Positions 50,127 through 60,025 of a stretch of DNA of 64,000 nucleotides are shown one piece after another (positions within the stretch are counted from its first letter, which is position 1; the number at the start of each line of letters is the position of its first letter). The position numbers and the translations under genes are program-made. The stretch lies in contig NC_092404.1 of the NCBI RefSeq assembly GCF_009017415.1, forward strand, positions 1,736,001-1,800,000, in the 5' to 3' direction. Origin of the DNA: Aspergillus flavus (taxonomy: Eukaryota > Ascomycota > Eurotiomycetes > Eurotiales > Aspergillaceae). The notes beneath the pieces were generated by a model. It was not told where the DNA came from. It worked only from the letters and a program-made list of their open reading frames with translations, and made no database searches.

Positions 50127-51473
50127 ATGCCATTCGTAAAGAGTGGACTTGTGCAATTGTTCAATGCGATCTCCTACTATGGACTGATATCATCTTTTGC
50201 GGTGCAGGTTGCTGCGGGAGGCAACTCGGCGAGTGCCTCTCAGGGTGGGTATTTCCACGGACAGCCCATGCCGGTGACATGCTTGAATCGGACAATGTGA
50301 GTGTGAATATTATTAAGTAATTCCGAACATGGTGTGGAGGAGACTCTCGTGTGTTTTGGTACGATATGACTTGTCGATAGATGCTAACGCTTTCTCCGAT
50401 TTTAGTGACTCCGGCGAACATGTAATGCCTTCCCGCGCTCATTGACTATGCGTTAATGTCATATTGAGGATTTTAATCGATTGTGTGTTTAGCTAACGTA
50501 ATTTTTCCAGATCACCGACAGTCTCGGCAAACTCCAATACATTCCATTCCCAACCTGCAAGGAGACCTCCCTCCCCCTCGCCCTTCGCTACGGTGTTACG
50601 GAGACAGTCAATTGCACCATTGACAGAGTTTCTGATGAACTTTACCACCTCCTCGAGTACTATGTCCACTCCGATGTGCCGATGAACTGCCGTGTGCCAA
50701 CAGCGCCCCTTCTGCCGCCCACATCTTCAGATTCGGATGACAAGGCACATGAAGGTGAGGCCGTAAGCACCGAGCTTTCTGCTCTGAGTGAGGAAGGACC
50801 TCCTTATACTCCAATCACCTTTGCGCTGCAGGGGACGTTGCAGCGCAGTCATCTTCATATCTGGACAGATATGAATGTACTCATGCACAACATCGTCTCG
50901 ACGCCAAAGAAAAATAAACGGAAGACCAAGAAAGTGGCGCCGGGATATGCTGTGGCCGGTACTGCATACTCGGTTCCTGAATTCGAATTATCCTTTCTCA
51001 ACAGCAAGAAGAAAGTTTCCGATGAAGAGAAGGAGGCAGCTGCCGTGGCTGAGGCTGCCCGTGAGCCTTGGACAGCGGGGCATGGCACGAAGGTTATTCG
51101 TGAGCAGCCTCTCACCTTCACTTTCCATGTGAGTTGGGTTGAAGGTGGAGGAGGCATCGGATGGCCATCCCGGGGGTCTGCTGCTAGTGAGTTGACGGGG
51201 GGAACAGGTTTCTTCTCGAAACTGTTCTTCTTCGTTCTGGCTGCATCATTGGGAGCAGCCATGGCCTTGTATTGGGAACGGGCTCGGCGACGGGGCTGGC
51301 GAGGCGATGGGATCCTCGGTGTACCTTCTCGGGGAAAGGGGTCGGTTGGAGTTGTGTATGGTAATGGCGGAAAATCCAATGGTTATGGGGGTTATTCCGC
51401 TAGCAACGTCTCAATGACGGGGAACGGAGGAGGGTATGGGTACGGAGGGTTCTCGGCTGGGAAGAAAGATTAG
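50127..51473 (+). CDS. Conserved fungal type I membrane protein, unknown function
   Basis: Three exons, 50127-50296, 50406-50421 (16-nt microexon) and 50511-51473, encode 382 residues. The N-terminus has a hydrophobic stretch (YYGLISSFAVQVAAG) consistent with a signal peptide. A lumenal/extracellular part follows with CLNRTIDSGEHITDSLG, FPTCKETSLPLALRYG, NCTID and NCRVP, with paired cysteines and N-glycosylation sequons. Then comes YTPITFALQGTLQRSHLHIW. A single transmembrane helix near residues 298-320 (FFFVLAASLGAAMALY) is followed by RARRRGWRG and a Gly/Tyr/Asn-rich cytosolic tail ending in KKD. I recall similar unnamed proteins in other Aspergilli, but assign no role. The microexon encodes only part of IDSGEH, and the frame is lost without it. 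Confidence 0.8.
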
Positions 51474-51718
51474 ATTGCGGTAGATATAGACGTATCTAGT
51501 ACTGACAGTAACTGGATAAAGATCCCATTCTGATTGTAGCCAGCTAACTCCGAGTACTAATCAAGTGACATAGTATACATGACAGAAAGAACATATACTG
51601 CGGGTGAGCAGGATAGCACGCGATCTCCTTGCGATCTCAACGACGGCGACCTTTGCGATCCCTTTTATATACACCCCAATACCAGCCGTAATGATACACC
51701 ATTAAAGACCAAACACAA

Positions 51719-52315
51719 TTACCATCCCTGAGCTCTCATCTTCTCGATCCGACTAACAGTCTTCTGGAACGAGAACTTGAACAGCTTCCTCCACCTCTCC
51801 ATCCTCAAGTTCTTCCTCACTTGTCCCCGTCTGATGTGGAACTTCTGACCATTGGCCTGGTACCGAACCTTATTCGCCGTGCATGTCGCCTGCAATATCC
51901 TCAGCGCAGAGGCCAAATCTGTGCCCTTCTCCGGCTCAACATGCACCTGACGACCAAGAGTAGGTCCCAACTTCAGCTCCACCCGCCGCACAGGAGTCCG
52001 GTAGTTTTCTGTTTCTGCAGACATGCCGACCGCGCGGGAGAGCGAGAGGGGGTCTTCGGAAGGACGGTTCCGCAGTGAGCCTTCGGCGGCGGATTCGCGG
52101 TTGTTGATGTTTAGTTTGGAAAGGATCTCGTCAAAGTCGGAGGGGGCTTGCGTTGCGGTTGGGGTCTGAGCCTTCGTGGGTCCCGAGGGTTTGCTAGCGT
52201 AGCTGCGGATGGAGGATCTGTTCATATATTGGGTCGCAAGGAGGCTTGGTTGTTGCTTGTAGAGAAGAGATGTCGGCCTCGAACGGAGGCAGCGGGTTAG
52301 GGAGCGCATCTCCAT
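51719..52315 (-). CDS. mrp21: Mitochondrial small-subunit ribosomal protein bS21m (Mrp21)
   Basis: Single exon, 198 residues. The first about 40 residues (MEMRSLTRCLRSRPTSLLYK...SYASKPS) form a classic Arg/Ser-rich presequence. The C-terminus carries the bS21 fold: basic helices with FHIRRGQVRKNLRMERWRKL and VSRIEKMRAQGW. Fungal bS21m proteins have this long N-terminal extension. The protein is part of the mitochondrial 37S subunit. The gene is divergent from the Ibp1-type phosphatase, 368 bp apart. Confidence 0.9.
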   Translation of the reverse strand: MEMRSLTRCLRSRPTSLLYKQQPSLLATQYMNRSSIRSYASKPSGPTKAQTPTATQAPSDFDEILSKLNINNRESAAEGSLRNRPSEDPLSLSRAVGMSAETENYRTPVRRVELKLGPTLGRQVHVEPEKGTDLASALRILQATCTANKVRYQANGQKFHIRRGQVRKNLRMERWRKLFKFSFQKTVSRIEKMRAQGW

Positions 52316-52683
52316 TGTGATTGAGGCGCCGAGGGAAGGCTTTTCACGTCGAATATAGGAGGGTAATCAATTCCGGTCTCCTCGATGTGACTTCTCGAGC
52401 TTTCTGGGATCGTAATGGCGGTAATGGAGCCGGTTGGGTTGCAGTGTTGAAATCTCCGGATGCTTTGGCTCCAAATTTCCAGATCGGAAATCTGTTTTCA
52501 CGTGACTCCGTATTATGTTACATACTTCCTTCTACACCACGACATTCTTTTTCTTCTGGGTTTCACTATATTGAAACTTCCTCCTCCTGGGATTCGATAT
52601 CTGTCGTTGCGGTTGCAATATACTGTATTCCTGGCTTCATTAGATCTACGAATCTTAGACTCATCGGCCATCGACTGTTTACA
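52316..52683. other. Divergent promoter region (mrp21 / ibp1)
   Basis: Short shared upstream region. The phosphatase frame is open upstream through it, but the first good start context with family-like sequence is the ATG at 52684. Confidence 0.5.
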
Positions 52684-53170
52684 ATGTCCTCCATCACCAT
52701 CGCAACTCTTCCCCGCATGAGTCGGGATGCCCTCTCAGCCTTGCTTCTTTCCACCAGTACCCCCAGTAAACTGGCTATTGTCGATGTTCGGGACTCTGGT
52801 AAGTGATACGTCTCAGATCCTTTGTTATCTACATCCTATAATCTAACCTATAAAACCAGACCACGTCGGCGGCCACATCTTCTCCTCAACATGGGTTCCA
52901 AGCTCTTCACTCGACGTCCGCCTGCCCGAGCTCATCCGTACACTGAAGGACAAAGAAAAGGTCGTGTTCCACTGTGCCCTCAGCCAACAGCGTGGCCCGT
53001 CCGCTGCGCTGCGCTATGCCCGCGAACGGGAACGTGTTTTGGGCGTGGAGGAGAGCCAGAAGCAGGAAGTCTATGTTTTGGAGGGTGGGTTTGTACAGTG
53101 GCAGGAGAAGTATGGCAAGGATACGAGATTGACGGAGGCGTATGTGGAGGATATCTGGCAGGAGTATTGA
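52684..53170 (+). CDS. ibp1: Cdc25/rhodanese-type phosphatase, Ibp1/Ych1 family
   Basis: Two exons, 52684-52798 and 52860-53170, encode 141 residues, a single rhodanese domain. AIVDVRDSDHVGGHIFSST at the intron joint is the typical rhodanese entry. The active-site loop HCALSQQRG has the H-C-x5-R phosphatase signature, with Cys and Arg both present. EVYVLEGGFVQWQEKY is the last strand-helix. Fission yeast Ibp1 and yeast Ych1 are small protein tyrosine phosphatases of this type; some relatives reduce arsenate, which cannot be excluded. The sense strand changes from C-rich to G/T-rich near 53,020. Confidence 0.9.
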
Positions 53171-54058
53171 GTTGTTTGTTCCCGGGGCCCTTAGCTTGGG
53201 CTACTTCATTTCCTTCGGTTCGTTTTCATGGTTGGTTAGAGTTATGCATGGGAGATACCCGGTTAGAGATTCAATAGATTCAGTTGGTTTTGGTTCTTTT
53301 TTTTTCGAAAGGGACGGACCGTCGGGGTTGGTTTTGTTTGTTGGGGTTGACGTAGATGACATTAGCGTGTTCAGTTTTTGTGTTTGTTTCTTTGTCTTTG
53401 TTTTCTCTCTCCTCTTTGTTGCTTGCGCAAGATCCTGTCTTGTTCAGTATGCCTAAAGCATACTAACTACATGTTCACATAAACTCAAAGCCATTGGGAG
53501 AACACCATGGGGACTCAGAAACGAACTGATAACAGCGAACACGGAGTGAGGGGAGCTGCAGAGTCAATTGCATTGCATATCCTGGTGTCCGTTGGCCGAT
53601 GGTGCCAAGTGGCATGGGTAGCAACTGTTGGCTCTCTCTCCAACTAATGAATGTGATGTGTCTTAGCCCGTGACAGGGATCCAATTCCAACGGCGATCAT
53701 GTGGCCCGAACTCCCAAGATTGCGGAGTAATCGACAACTGATCAACAGACATTCCTCCATCAAAGGGTTAGGCTTGTCTAGGGAATCATATATCGCTAAG
53801 AGATGCCAGCATGTTCCAGTTGCCGCCAGCCCGCTGCGGCAGCGCATGGGAGCAATGCATGTCAGCCAATGGCCTCCTGCTAGTACACTGCAATTGCGAA
53901 CCGTGCTTGCGTGTGAATGAGGCTGTGGTGGGGTAAAGAGAGGTATAAAAGCGCTATCTTGCCCATTCGGGTCCGGGCTGTTTTGCTGTCCAAGGAATAT
54001 TTATTTCAGTTCTTGTTGCACGCCATCACTAGTTGGAACCTATTGTCTTTGTTTAGAC
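53171..54058. other. Intergenic; 3' flank of ibp1 and promoter of exonuclease gene
   Basis: G/T-rich plus strand to about 53,430, then ordinary sequence. A TATA box lies at 53944-53950. Confidence 0.5.
53944..53950 (+). promoter_or_regulatory. TATA box of the C2H2-exonuclease gene
   Basis: TATAAAA, about 115 bp upstream of the ATG at 54059, in a well-placed position for core promoter use. Confidence 0.5.
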
Positions 54059-55650
54059 ATGGCCCTCAATGAGAACCCATCGTTGGCGAACCAGTCGGCG
54101 CCGGTCAAAAAGTTCAAATGTTTACGGTGTAAAAAAGATACCTTCAAGTCTGCTATAGGGCTTGCAAAACATCAGGATGCCCTAGGCCACCACAACGTTG
54201 TTTGTCTCGTATGCAACAAGGAGTTTGGCACCGAAAAAGGCCGGGATGATCACCAGAGATCATCCCACGACCGACGCCGCGTACCTAGGAAGAAGAAGAA
54301 GGCTGTCCCTAACTTAGTGACCCCTGCACAAGGCTCTTCGACGCAGCAAGAACAGCAGCAGGGCAATCAACAAGTGCAGCAGCAGGAGCAATGGCAACAT
54401 GAACACGAACAACAACAGCAGCAAGTACAGTTGGTCGTGGACAAAGGTGTAAAGAGGACAGCTATCGGTAGGGCGTAGTATTTCTAGATATACTGGGTGA
54501 AAGCTGCTAATCGCAATCAGCTTTCTCCCATACCAGCAGTACCACACTACACGATCATGTGGGAAAAACAGAACCTGTTAGTGGCTTTCTGAATGAAGTA
54601 CGACTATACTACAACGGCAACCTCTTCATGACCCTCACTCCTGCAGAGCAAGAACTTGTATACGCTGATCTTCTCACAAAGTGCCACTCGCCTGTTCGTC
54701 TTCATAAGCAAGGCTATACCATGTCAAGTTTGGCACAAGGTAACCAGGTGAATTCGAAGAAAGCTACTGTTGCACGAAACCACTTTCTCGAAACGCCCGT
54801 ATTGAACCTGTACGGAGCAAGAAGAGCCGTCGTCATTGATTGCGAAATGGTTCAGGTCAGAAGATGGCAAAGAGAGGTCGCCTTTCTTAGTGCCGTTGAC
54901 TTCCTCACCGGGGAAGTTCTCATTAACAATTACGTCCGGCCAACGGGAAAGGTGACCGACTGGACGACTAGGATCAGCGGCATAACGCCAGCTGCAATGG
55001 CCGAGGCTGTAGCAAGAGGGCAAGCACTTAATGGATGGCAGTCCGCGCGACAGGAACTATACAAATACATTGATTCTCAAACCATCCTCATTGGTCACGC
55101 CCTTAATTCCGACCTGGACGTGTTGGGCATATACCACTCGCGAGTTGTTGACTCAGTGATATTAGCTAGCGAAGCTGTGTTTGGGCTTTCCTCTGCGTTT
55201 AAGCGCCTCTATAGTTTAAAGACACTGTCAGAGGTGTTTTTGAAACTACAAATCCAATCGGATAATCACCCCCACGTGTGCTTGGAAGACACACTCGCGA
55301 CACGAGATGTGGTTCTGTCCTTTCTGCGGAATCCCGAAGGCCTGGGAGTGTGGGCTGGGAATGCGAAGGCCAATTATGACGCAGAGCAAAAACAACGCGA
55401 AGCGAGAAGGCGTCAGAAGAAAAATGAGAAAGCGAAGATAGCAGCAAAGCAACAGCAGGCAACTGCGAAACAGCCATCAACATCCTGTGGACCTCAAGGG
55501 AATGCGTCCCTGTTGCTGCTTTCTGAGGAATCTTCCGATATAGAGGGATGCCATGGATACGATGACTCTGAAACACTTCGGTGGGAAGATATCGCAGAGG
55601 CTTGCGGATGGCCCCATCCTGATACAGGGTACGATCCCTGGTCAGATTGA
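54059..55650 (+). CDS. Rex4/ISG20-family 3'-5' exonuclease with N-terminal C2H2 zinc fingers
   Basis: Two exons, 54059-54467 and 54521-55650 (donor GTAGGG, acceptor AATCAG), encode 512 residues. The N-terminus has two zinc-finger-like units (FKCLRCKKDTF...KHQDALGH; VVCLVCNKEF...DHQRSSH), a basic patch RRRVPRKKKK, then a glutamine-rich stretch of about 40 residues. The nuclease domain has all DEDDh motifs: VVIDCEMVQV (Exo I), ILIGHALNSDLDVL (Exo II) and HVCLEDTLATRDVVL (Exo III, with the H-x3-E-D spacing of Rex4). The family processes rRNA precursors or degrades RNA, usually in the nucleolus. The C-terminal tail is K/Q/E-rich and then acidic. Zinc fingers fused to the nuclease are less usual than the plain Rex4 form. 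Confidence 0.87.
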
Positions 55651-56029
55651 AATATTTCTCCGAGATTTAATCGACGTCTTTGTGTGTATCTGTGACCGCG
55701 ATTATCTGCATGTAATGCTGCGCTGCACTGCAACACCTGCATGGAGTTTTGACTGGGTTTAACCTTCTGCCCATTTTCTATTCACATCATATGAGGAGCT
55801 GTTATTCCGTTCTTCTCTCTAATTTTTTAGGAGTGGGAATCCTTTAATTTACTGAGCTCCGAGGTTCGAGCCGTTGCCTTTTCTTCTGCCCTTTCTTTTG
55901 TTGATTACTTTCCTTGGAAGATCGACGAGAGGTTTGGGGTTTTCTAAGCATGGGTTTTCGAGATGTGATGCTCAATAATGGTTCTTCACGGTACTATGCA
56001 GTTTTTGGGAGTTCGTCCGAAGAAGAACC

Positions 56030-56260
56030 CAAATATTAGGGCGCACCCGTTGATCGGGTTTCACTAGCCGGCTGAACTAAACTAACCCTAACGGCAACAC
56101 GATAAGACCCCGAGACCCTTGCCTCGGTAGGACTGCATTAGGGACAAAAGCCCCTAGGGTTCGGTATACGATCTGCCACTGATCGCTGCCTCAGCCGGGG
56201 ACATGCCCCGAGAAGTGGTCCCCTGGCTGACACTAGTGGGCACTCTGAAACACCGCTGCA
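56030..56260. other. Structured non-coding element with telomere-like CTAACCCTAAC
   Basis: Several perfect or near-perfect stems occur within 230 bp. ACCCG/CGGGT with a 5-nt loop lies at about 56,046-56,060, and TTAGGG (about 56,036) pairs with CCCTAA (about 56,090). AACCCTA pairs with TAGGGTT about 65 bp later. CCGAG/CTCGG lies near 56,112-56,130, CGGGG/CCCCG near 56,196-56,210, and an outer TCAGCC/GGCTGA encloses it. No coding frame runs through. It could be a structured RNA gene, a solo LTR or MITE remnant, or a DNA element; I cannot decide. Confidence 0.35.
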
Positions 56261-56401
56261 TTCTACCTATCAAAACGCTAAATCAGGCAGGATTTTTTCG
56301 ATAGAATGATGACCCTGGCCATTGAGCGACAAATGGTTTCGAGTTGATATGGCACTGAATGCCGAAGTATACCCTGTTGGCTAGCATCGGTAGTGCTTTG
56401 C

Positions 56402-56409
56402 TATATAAA
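56402..56409 (+). promoter_or_regulatory. TATA box of cutinase gene
   Basis: TATATAAA, 85 bp upstream of the ATG at 56494. Confidence 0.55.
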
Positions 56410-56493
56410 GGCCGCCAATTCTTCCCAAGATGTTGTATACCAGGGTACTACTCCAGACTCGAATACAGTCATTCACACACTAAACCAGCCACC

Positions 56494-57466
56494 ATGAATC
56501 TCCGCCTGTTGACCCTTGCTCTCGCTGCTGTGGCGGCTGCAAGTCCAGTAGATATCCAGGAACGCCAGCGTATGTGGACATCTAAACATAACTTCCTACT
56601 TGAGCGAACGTCTTTTGCTAACCACGTCTGACTCGAGCAGTCTCCGGCGGAAACGAGCTGCGAGATGGCTCTTGCAAGCCGATCACCTTCATCTTTGCCC
56701 GCGCTTCCACAGAGCCAGGACTTTTGGTGAGTCCTAGCCCTTACTATTACGGGTTCGCCAAGCATTAACATAATTCTATTAGGGTATATCAACTGGCCCT
56801 GCAGTCTGCAATGGCTTGAAGATGGCCAAAGCGGGCCAAGTAGCTTGCCAGGGTGTTGGACCCAAGTACACGGCAGACCTCGCATCAAATGCTTTGCCCG
56901 AGAACACGTCCCCAGCTGCCATCCAAGAGGCACAAGACCTGTTCCAGCAGGCCGTCACCAAATGCCCTGACACCCAAATTGTTGCCGGTGGTTATAGGTC
57001 CGTTGCCCACCCCCACTGACTCACCACAACAACACAATGATGTAACTAACTCCAACGAAACAGCCAAGGCACAGCCGTGATGGATGACTCCATCAAGCGT
57101 CTACCAGACAACGTGAAAGAGAAGATCAAGGGTGTCGTGCTCTTCGGCTACACCCGCAACGCACAGGAACACGGTCAGATTGCCAACTTTCCCAAGGACA
57201 AGGTCAAGGTCTACTGTGCCGTAGGCGATATGGTCTGTGACGGCACCTTGATCGTGGGGCCCGCCCATTTCACTTACCTGGGTAACACCGGCGAAGCAAC
57301 TCAGTTCTTGCTTGGTAAGCTGAGTGCTTCGTCTTCGTCTTCGTCTTCATCCGGTTCTTCGGATACTTCGTCCGCATCAACATCCGCTGCTGCTGACTCT
57401 TCTTCGTCTTCGTCTTCTTCATCGTCGCCTTTTGGGAATCTTGGTAATCTCTTTGGTGGACTCTAG
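56494..57466 (+). CDS. Cutinase with serine-rich C-terminal tail
   Basis: Four exons: 56494-56569, 56641-56726, 56783-56997 and 57064-57466, giving 259 residues. The signal peptide is [17 protein letters not shown]. The alpha/beta-hydrolase core begins at about residue 38: [16 protein letters not shown], then GPAVCNGL. The catalytic Ser is in IVAGGYSQGTAVM (split by intron 3), the Asp in [12 protein letters not shown] and the His in GPAHFTYLG. Conserved cysteines pair as in the family. The secreted enzyme hydrolyses cutin and related polyesters. After the core the last about 45 residues are almost all Ser/Ala/Thr/Asp, ending [12 protein letters not shown]. This is probably an O-glycosylated linker without a binding domain, and the end is only weakly compatible with a GPI signal. 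Confidence 0.93.
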
Positions 57467-58284
57467 ATCATGACCCTGAACTGTCACTCTCATTTGTTTT
57501 ATATTATGATATTGTTTTTGGTTTTGGTTTTGGTTTAGGCTTCTGAATCTATGTGAACCGGAGTGAGGATTAGATGTTATTGTTTTGGATATGTTTTAGC
57601 TTATTCAATTCACTTCTGTTTAGGGTATCTCCGTTTTCTTCAGCTCACGCAACTTCCTTAAGCTTTCCATATAACCACAGAGGTGCATTCCAAAGACCAG
57701 TGTAGATTCTTCTGGCAGAGATCTCTTCCAACCATATGCGAACCTTGCACTCATACAATAGACCCAGTAAATCTTATTCAAGAACAGCCATTGCCTACAT
57801 CTGCTATCCTAAAACAATTCTTCACATCTTCATATCTGTCTATCTACTATTATATATGGGAACTACCCTCTTGGCATTTTGTAGATGATAATACAATATG
57901 TAATTTCTTGTAGAACTAGATAATTCTATCCATACACTTCTTAGGCAGTAATTCTCCGTGCAGACTGTTACTGTATCTTTGTTAGCGCAGTACATTAGTG
58001 ATCGCGCCTCCTCATCATTCCCAGGCGTCAAATATATTCCCAGCGTCAAAATGCTTAGCACTGACTTTTTGATATTAAGGCACTTCATCAACTCAATAGA
58101 GGGTAAATCATTCCATTTCCAGGTGAAATCTTAGCAGATATCACCAAAATCAACCCATCATATAGCTGGGTCTCACCGGTATTGCTGGCATTCCACAGGA
58201 TGACCCTTGTTAAATATACATAAAATACAAGAGAATCTATATTACAATCCTCACCAACCCTAACAACACTCACTACCAAACAAT
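57467..58284. other. Convergent 3' spacer
   Basis: AT-rich spacer, with GGTTTT repeats at about 57,518-57,536 downstream of cutinase. No gene is seen. Confidence 0.5.
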
Positions 58285-60025
58285 CTAAAGCTCAATCCCA
58301 CCTCCAAACCCAACTGGTCTCCTCTTACCCTCATTCTCCGGCACAATAGCCATAAACTTATAAATCTTACCCATACCACCACCCCCCTTCTCGACCAAGC
58401 GCTGCCACCCACTTTCCAACGTCTTCCTCTTCTCCTCATCCTTCTCATGCTTAAGCAACTGCTGCATACGCTCCGCAATGCCCATCGTCCGCAGGAAATC
58501 CCCCTGCTCAACAGGCCCATGCACCTCCACCCCCTCACTGCCCTCAAGGGCCGCCTCCGCCAACGCCGTGAAATCTACATCAGCACTCACATCCACCTGT
58601 CCCGGCGACGACAACGGCGGAACCTTGCGATGATGCTGGATACCCCGGAGTGAGTTCACAGGGATGGTATCCATGGTCCCGTAATCCATGATTAGTGCCG
58701 CGCCGGAGGGGACACGCTTCGCCGGTGCCGCCGGCTGCGTAGATGCATTCCTGGCTTTGGTGCGCGGGGGCTGCGAGGCGCCGCCGATTCGGCGGGCGAA
58801 ATCAGATGCGTAGATGCGACTTTCCGGACTGATTTCGATGGTGGAGCCAGGTTGGGACTTCAGGGCGCGGTAGCGCGGGGAGATCTCGGGGATGACGAGG
58901 GAGGAGGGGGTTGAGGCTTTTGCGTGGGTGAGTTTGAATTCGGGTTCGTTGGGGAGGTTTTCGTCGATTGCTTTCGGGTTCAGGGTGACCATTAGTTCGC
59001 GCCATTGGGGGGTGTTGGCGGGTTTGAGGGGTTTGTGGAGTTTTGTTGGGCCGGTTGGGGTCATTATTGTGTCTTGGGATTGTGGGGGTTGGTTTTCTGG
59101 GGAGGGGGGGACGGATTCGAAGGCGTGGATGGGGAGGGCGTCGAAGAATTCGTGGGCGATTATGAAGGGGCTTTTGTCTTCTTCTGTTGTTTTTGGGATG
59201 TGTTAGTGGATGACTTGTTCTTTTGGTTGATATAGGGGATTGATTTGGGGTTGCGAACCGTGTGGGAGGAGTCGGATGTCTTCTACCCAAATTACGGGGA
59301 CGTTGAAGTATTTGCAGGTGCTTTTGTGGCCGATTTCTGTTTCTTCCATTGTGGCGTCACCGCATAGACGTTGCTTTTGAACTTCCCTTAGAGTGGGACT
59401 GGCTTCCACTAGGTAGATTGCTTCAATGCTCGAGGTGAAGCTTTTGAAGTTCCTGAATGTCTGTGATATGACACCGGTGGTCAGTATGGTGTCGAATACT
59501 TCTCTCCTTCTTGCTGGAGAGAAGAGAAGATGAGGTAGACTCACACGCAACATATCATCCATCAACGTTCCCTTTCCAGGACCAACCTCCATCAACTGCA
59601 CCCCACTACTCTTGCGTCCCTGCGCCATCCATTCCGCGATGGTCCATATTCCGACTAATTCGCCGAACACCTGCGAGATCTCGGGCGAGGTAACAAAGTC
59701 GCCTTTCTTGCCGAATACCTCTCCGTCACCTGCGGGTCTGGTCGTGTAGTAGCCGCCTTCCGGGGAGGTGAGGACCTGGCGCATAAACGCCGCGATGGGG
59801 ATGGGTCCTGTTACCTTGGGCAAACGTTAGCTGGATCCTGATAGGTGTAGGGGACTAATTGGGTCCGAATACTTTAATGGCATCCGCAAGTGTGCGCGCC
59901 AGCGGCGTGGACCATTGTCGGGTTTCATAAGTTGAGGACCATCGCTGGGATGATTTGAGGACCAGTGACCGGTTGGGATGGTTCCTGATCAATTGCGTCA
60001 GGGCGCGCCGGGCTCCATAGTTCAT
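58285..60025 (-). CDS. NDUFAF7/MidA-type methyltransferase, complex I assembly factor
   Basis: Four exons: 59873-60025, 59545-59814, 59259-59460 and 58285-59183, giving 507 residues. The N-terminus (MNYGARRALTQLIRNHPNRS) is a mitochondrial presequence. Domain landmarks: GPIPIAAFMRQVL, GDFVTSPEISQVFGELVGIW, the SAM-binding LMEVGPGKGTLMDDML, YLVEASPTLREVQ and FIIAHEFFDALPIHAFE. The family dimethylates an arginine of a complex I core subunit in the matrix. Introns 1 and 3 use unusual donors, GTATTC and GTTCGC; the third has a CCACTAAC branch and reading through it hits a stop. The last exon contains a long Pro/Thr/Lys-rich insert and a sharp composition switch near 58,850. Confidence 0.9.

Larger units (their letters stand above)
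55651..56493. other. Intergenic with inverted-repeat-rich block
   Basis: Between the exonuclease and cutinase genes. The block 56,030-56,260 is dense in inverted repeats (see separate feature). The right end holds the cutinase TATA box. Confidence 0.5.

Noticed and set aside
55855..55880. GGTTCGAGCC, T-loop-like
   Set aside because: No surrounding tRNA cloverleaf could be drawn.
56306..56362. ATGATGA ... CTGA resembling a C/D-box snoRNA
   Set aside because: The terminal stem is only about 4 bp and offset, and no guide region could be supported by eye.
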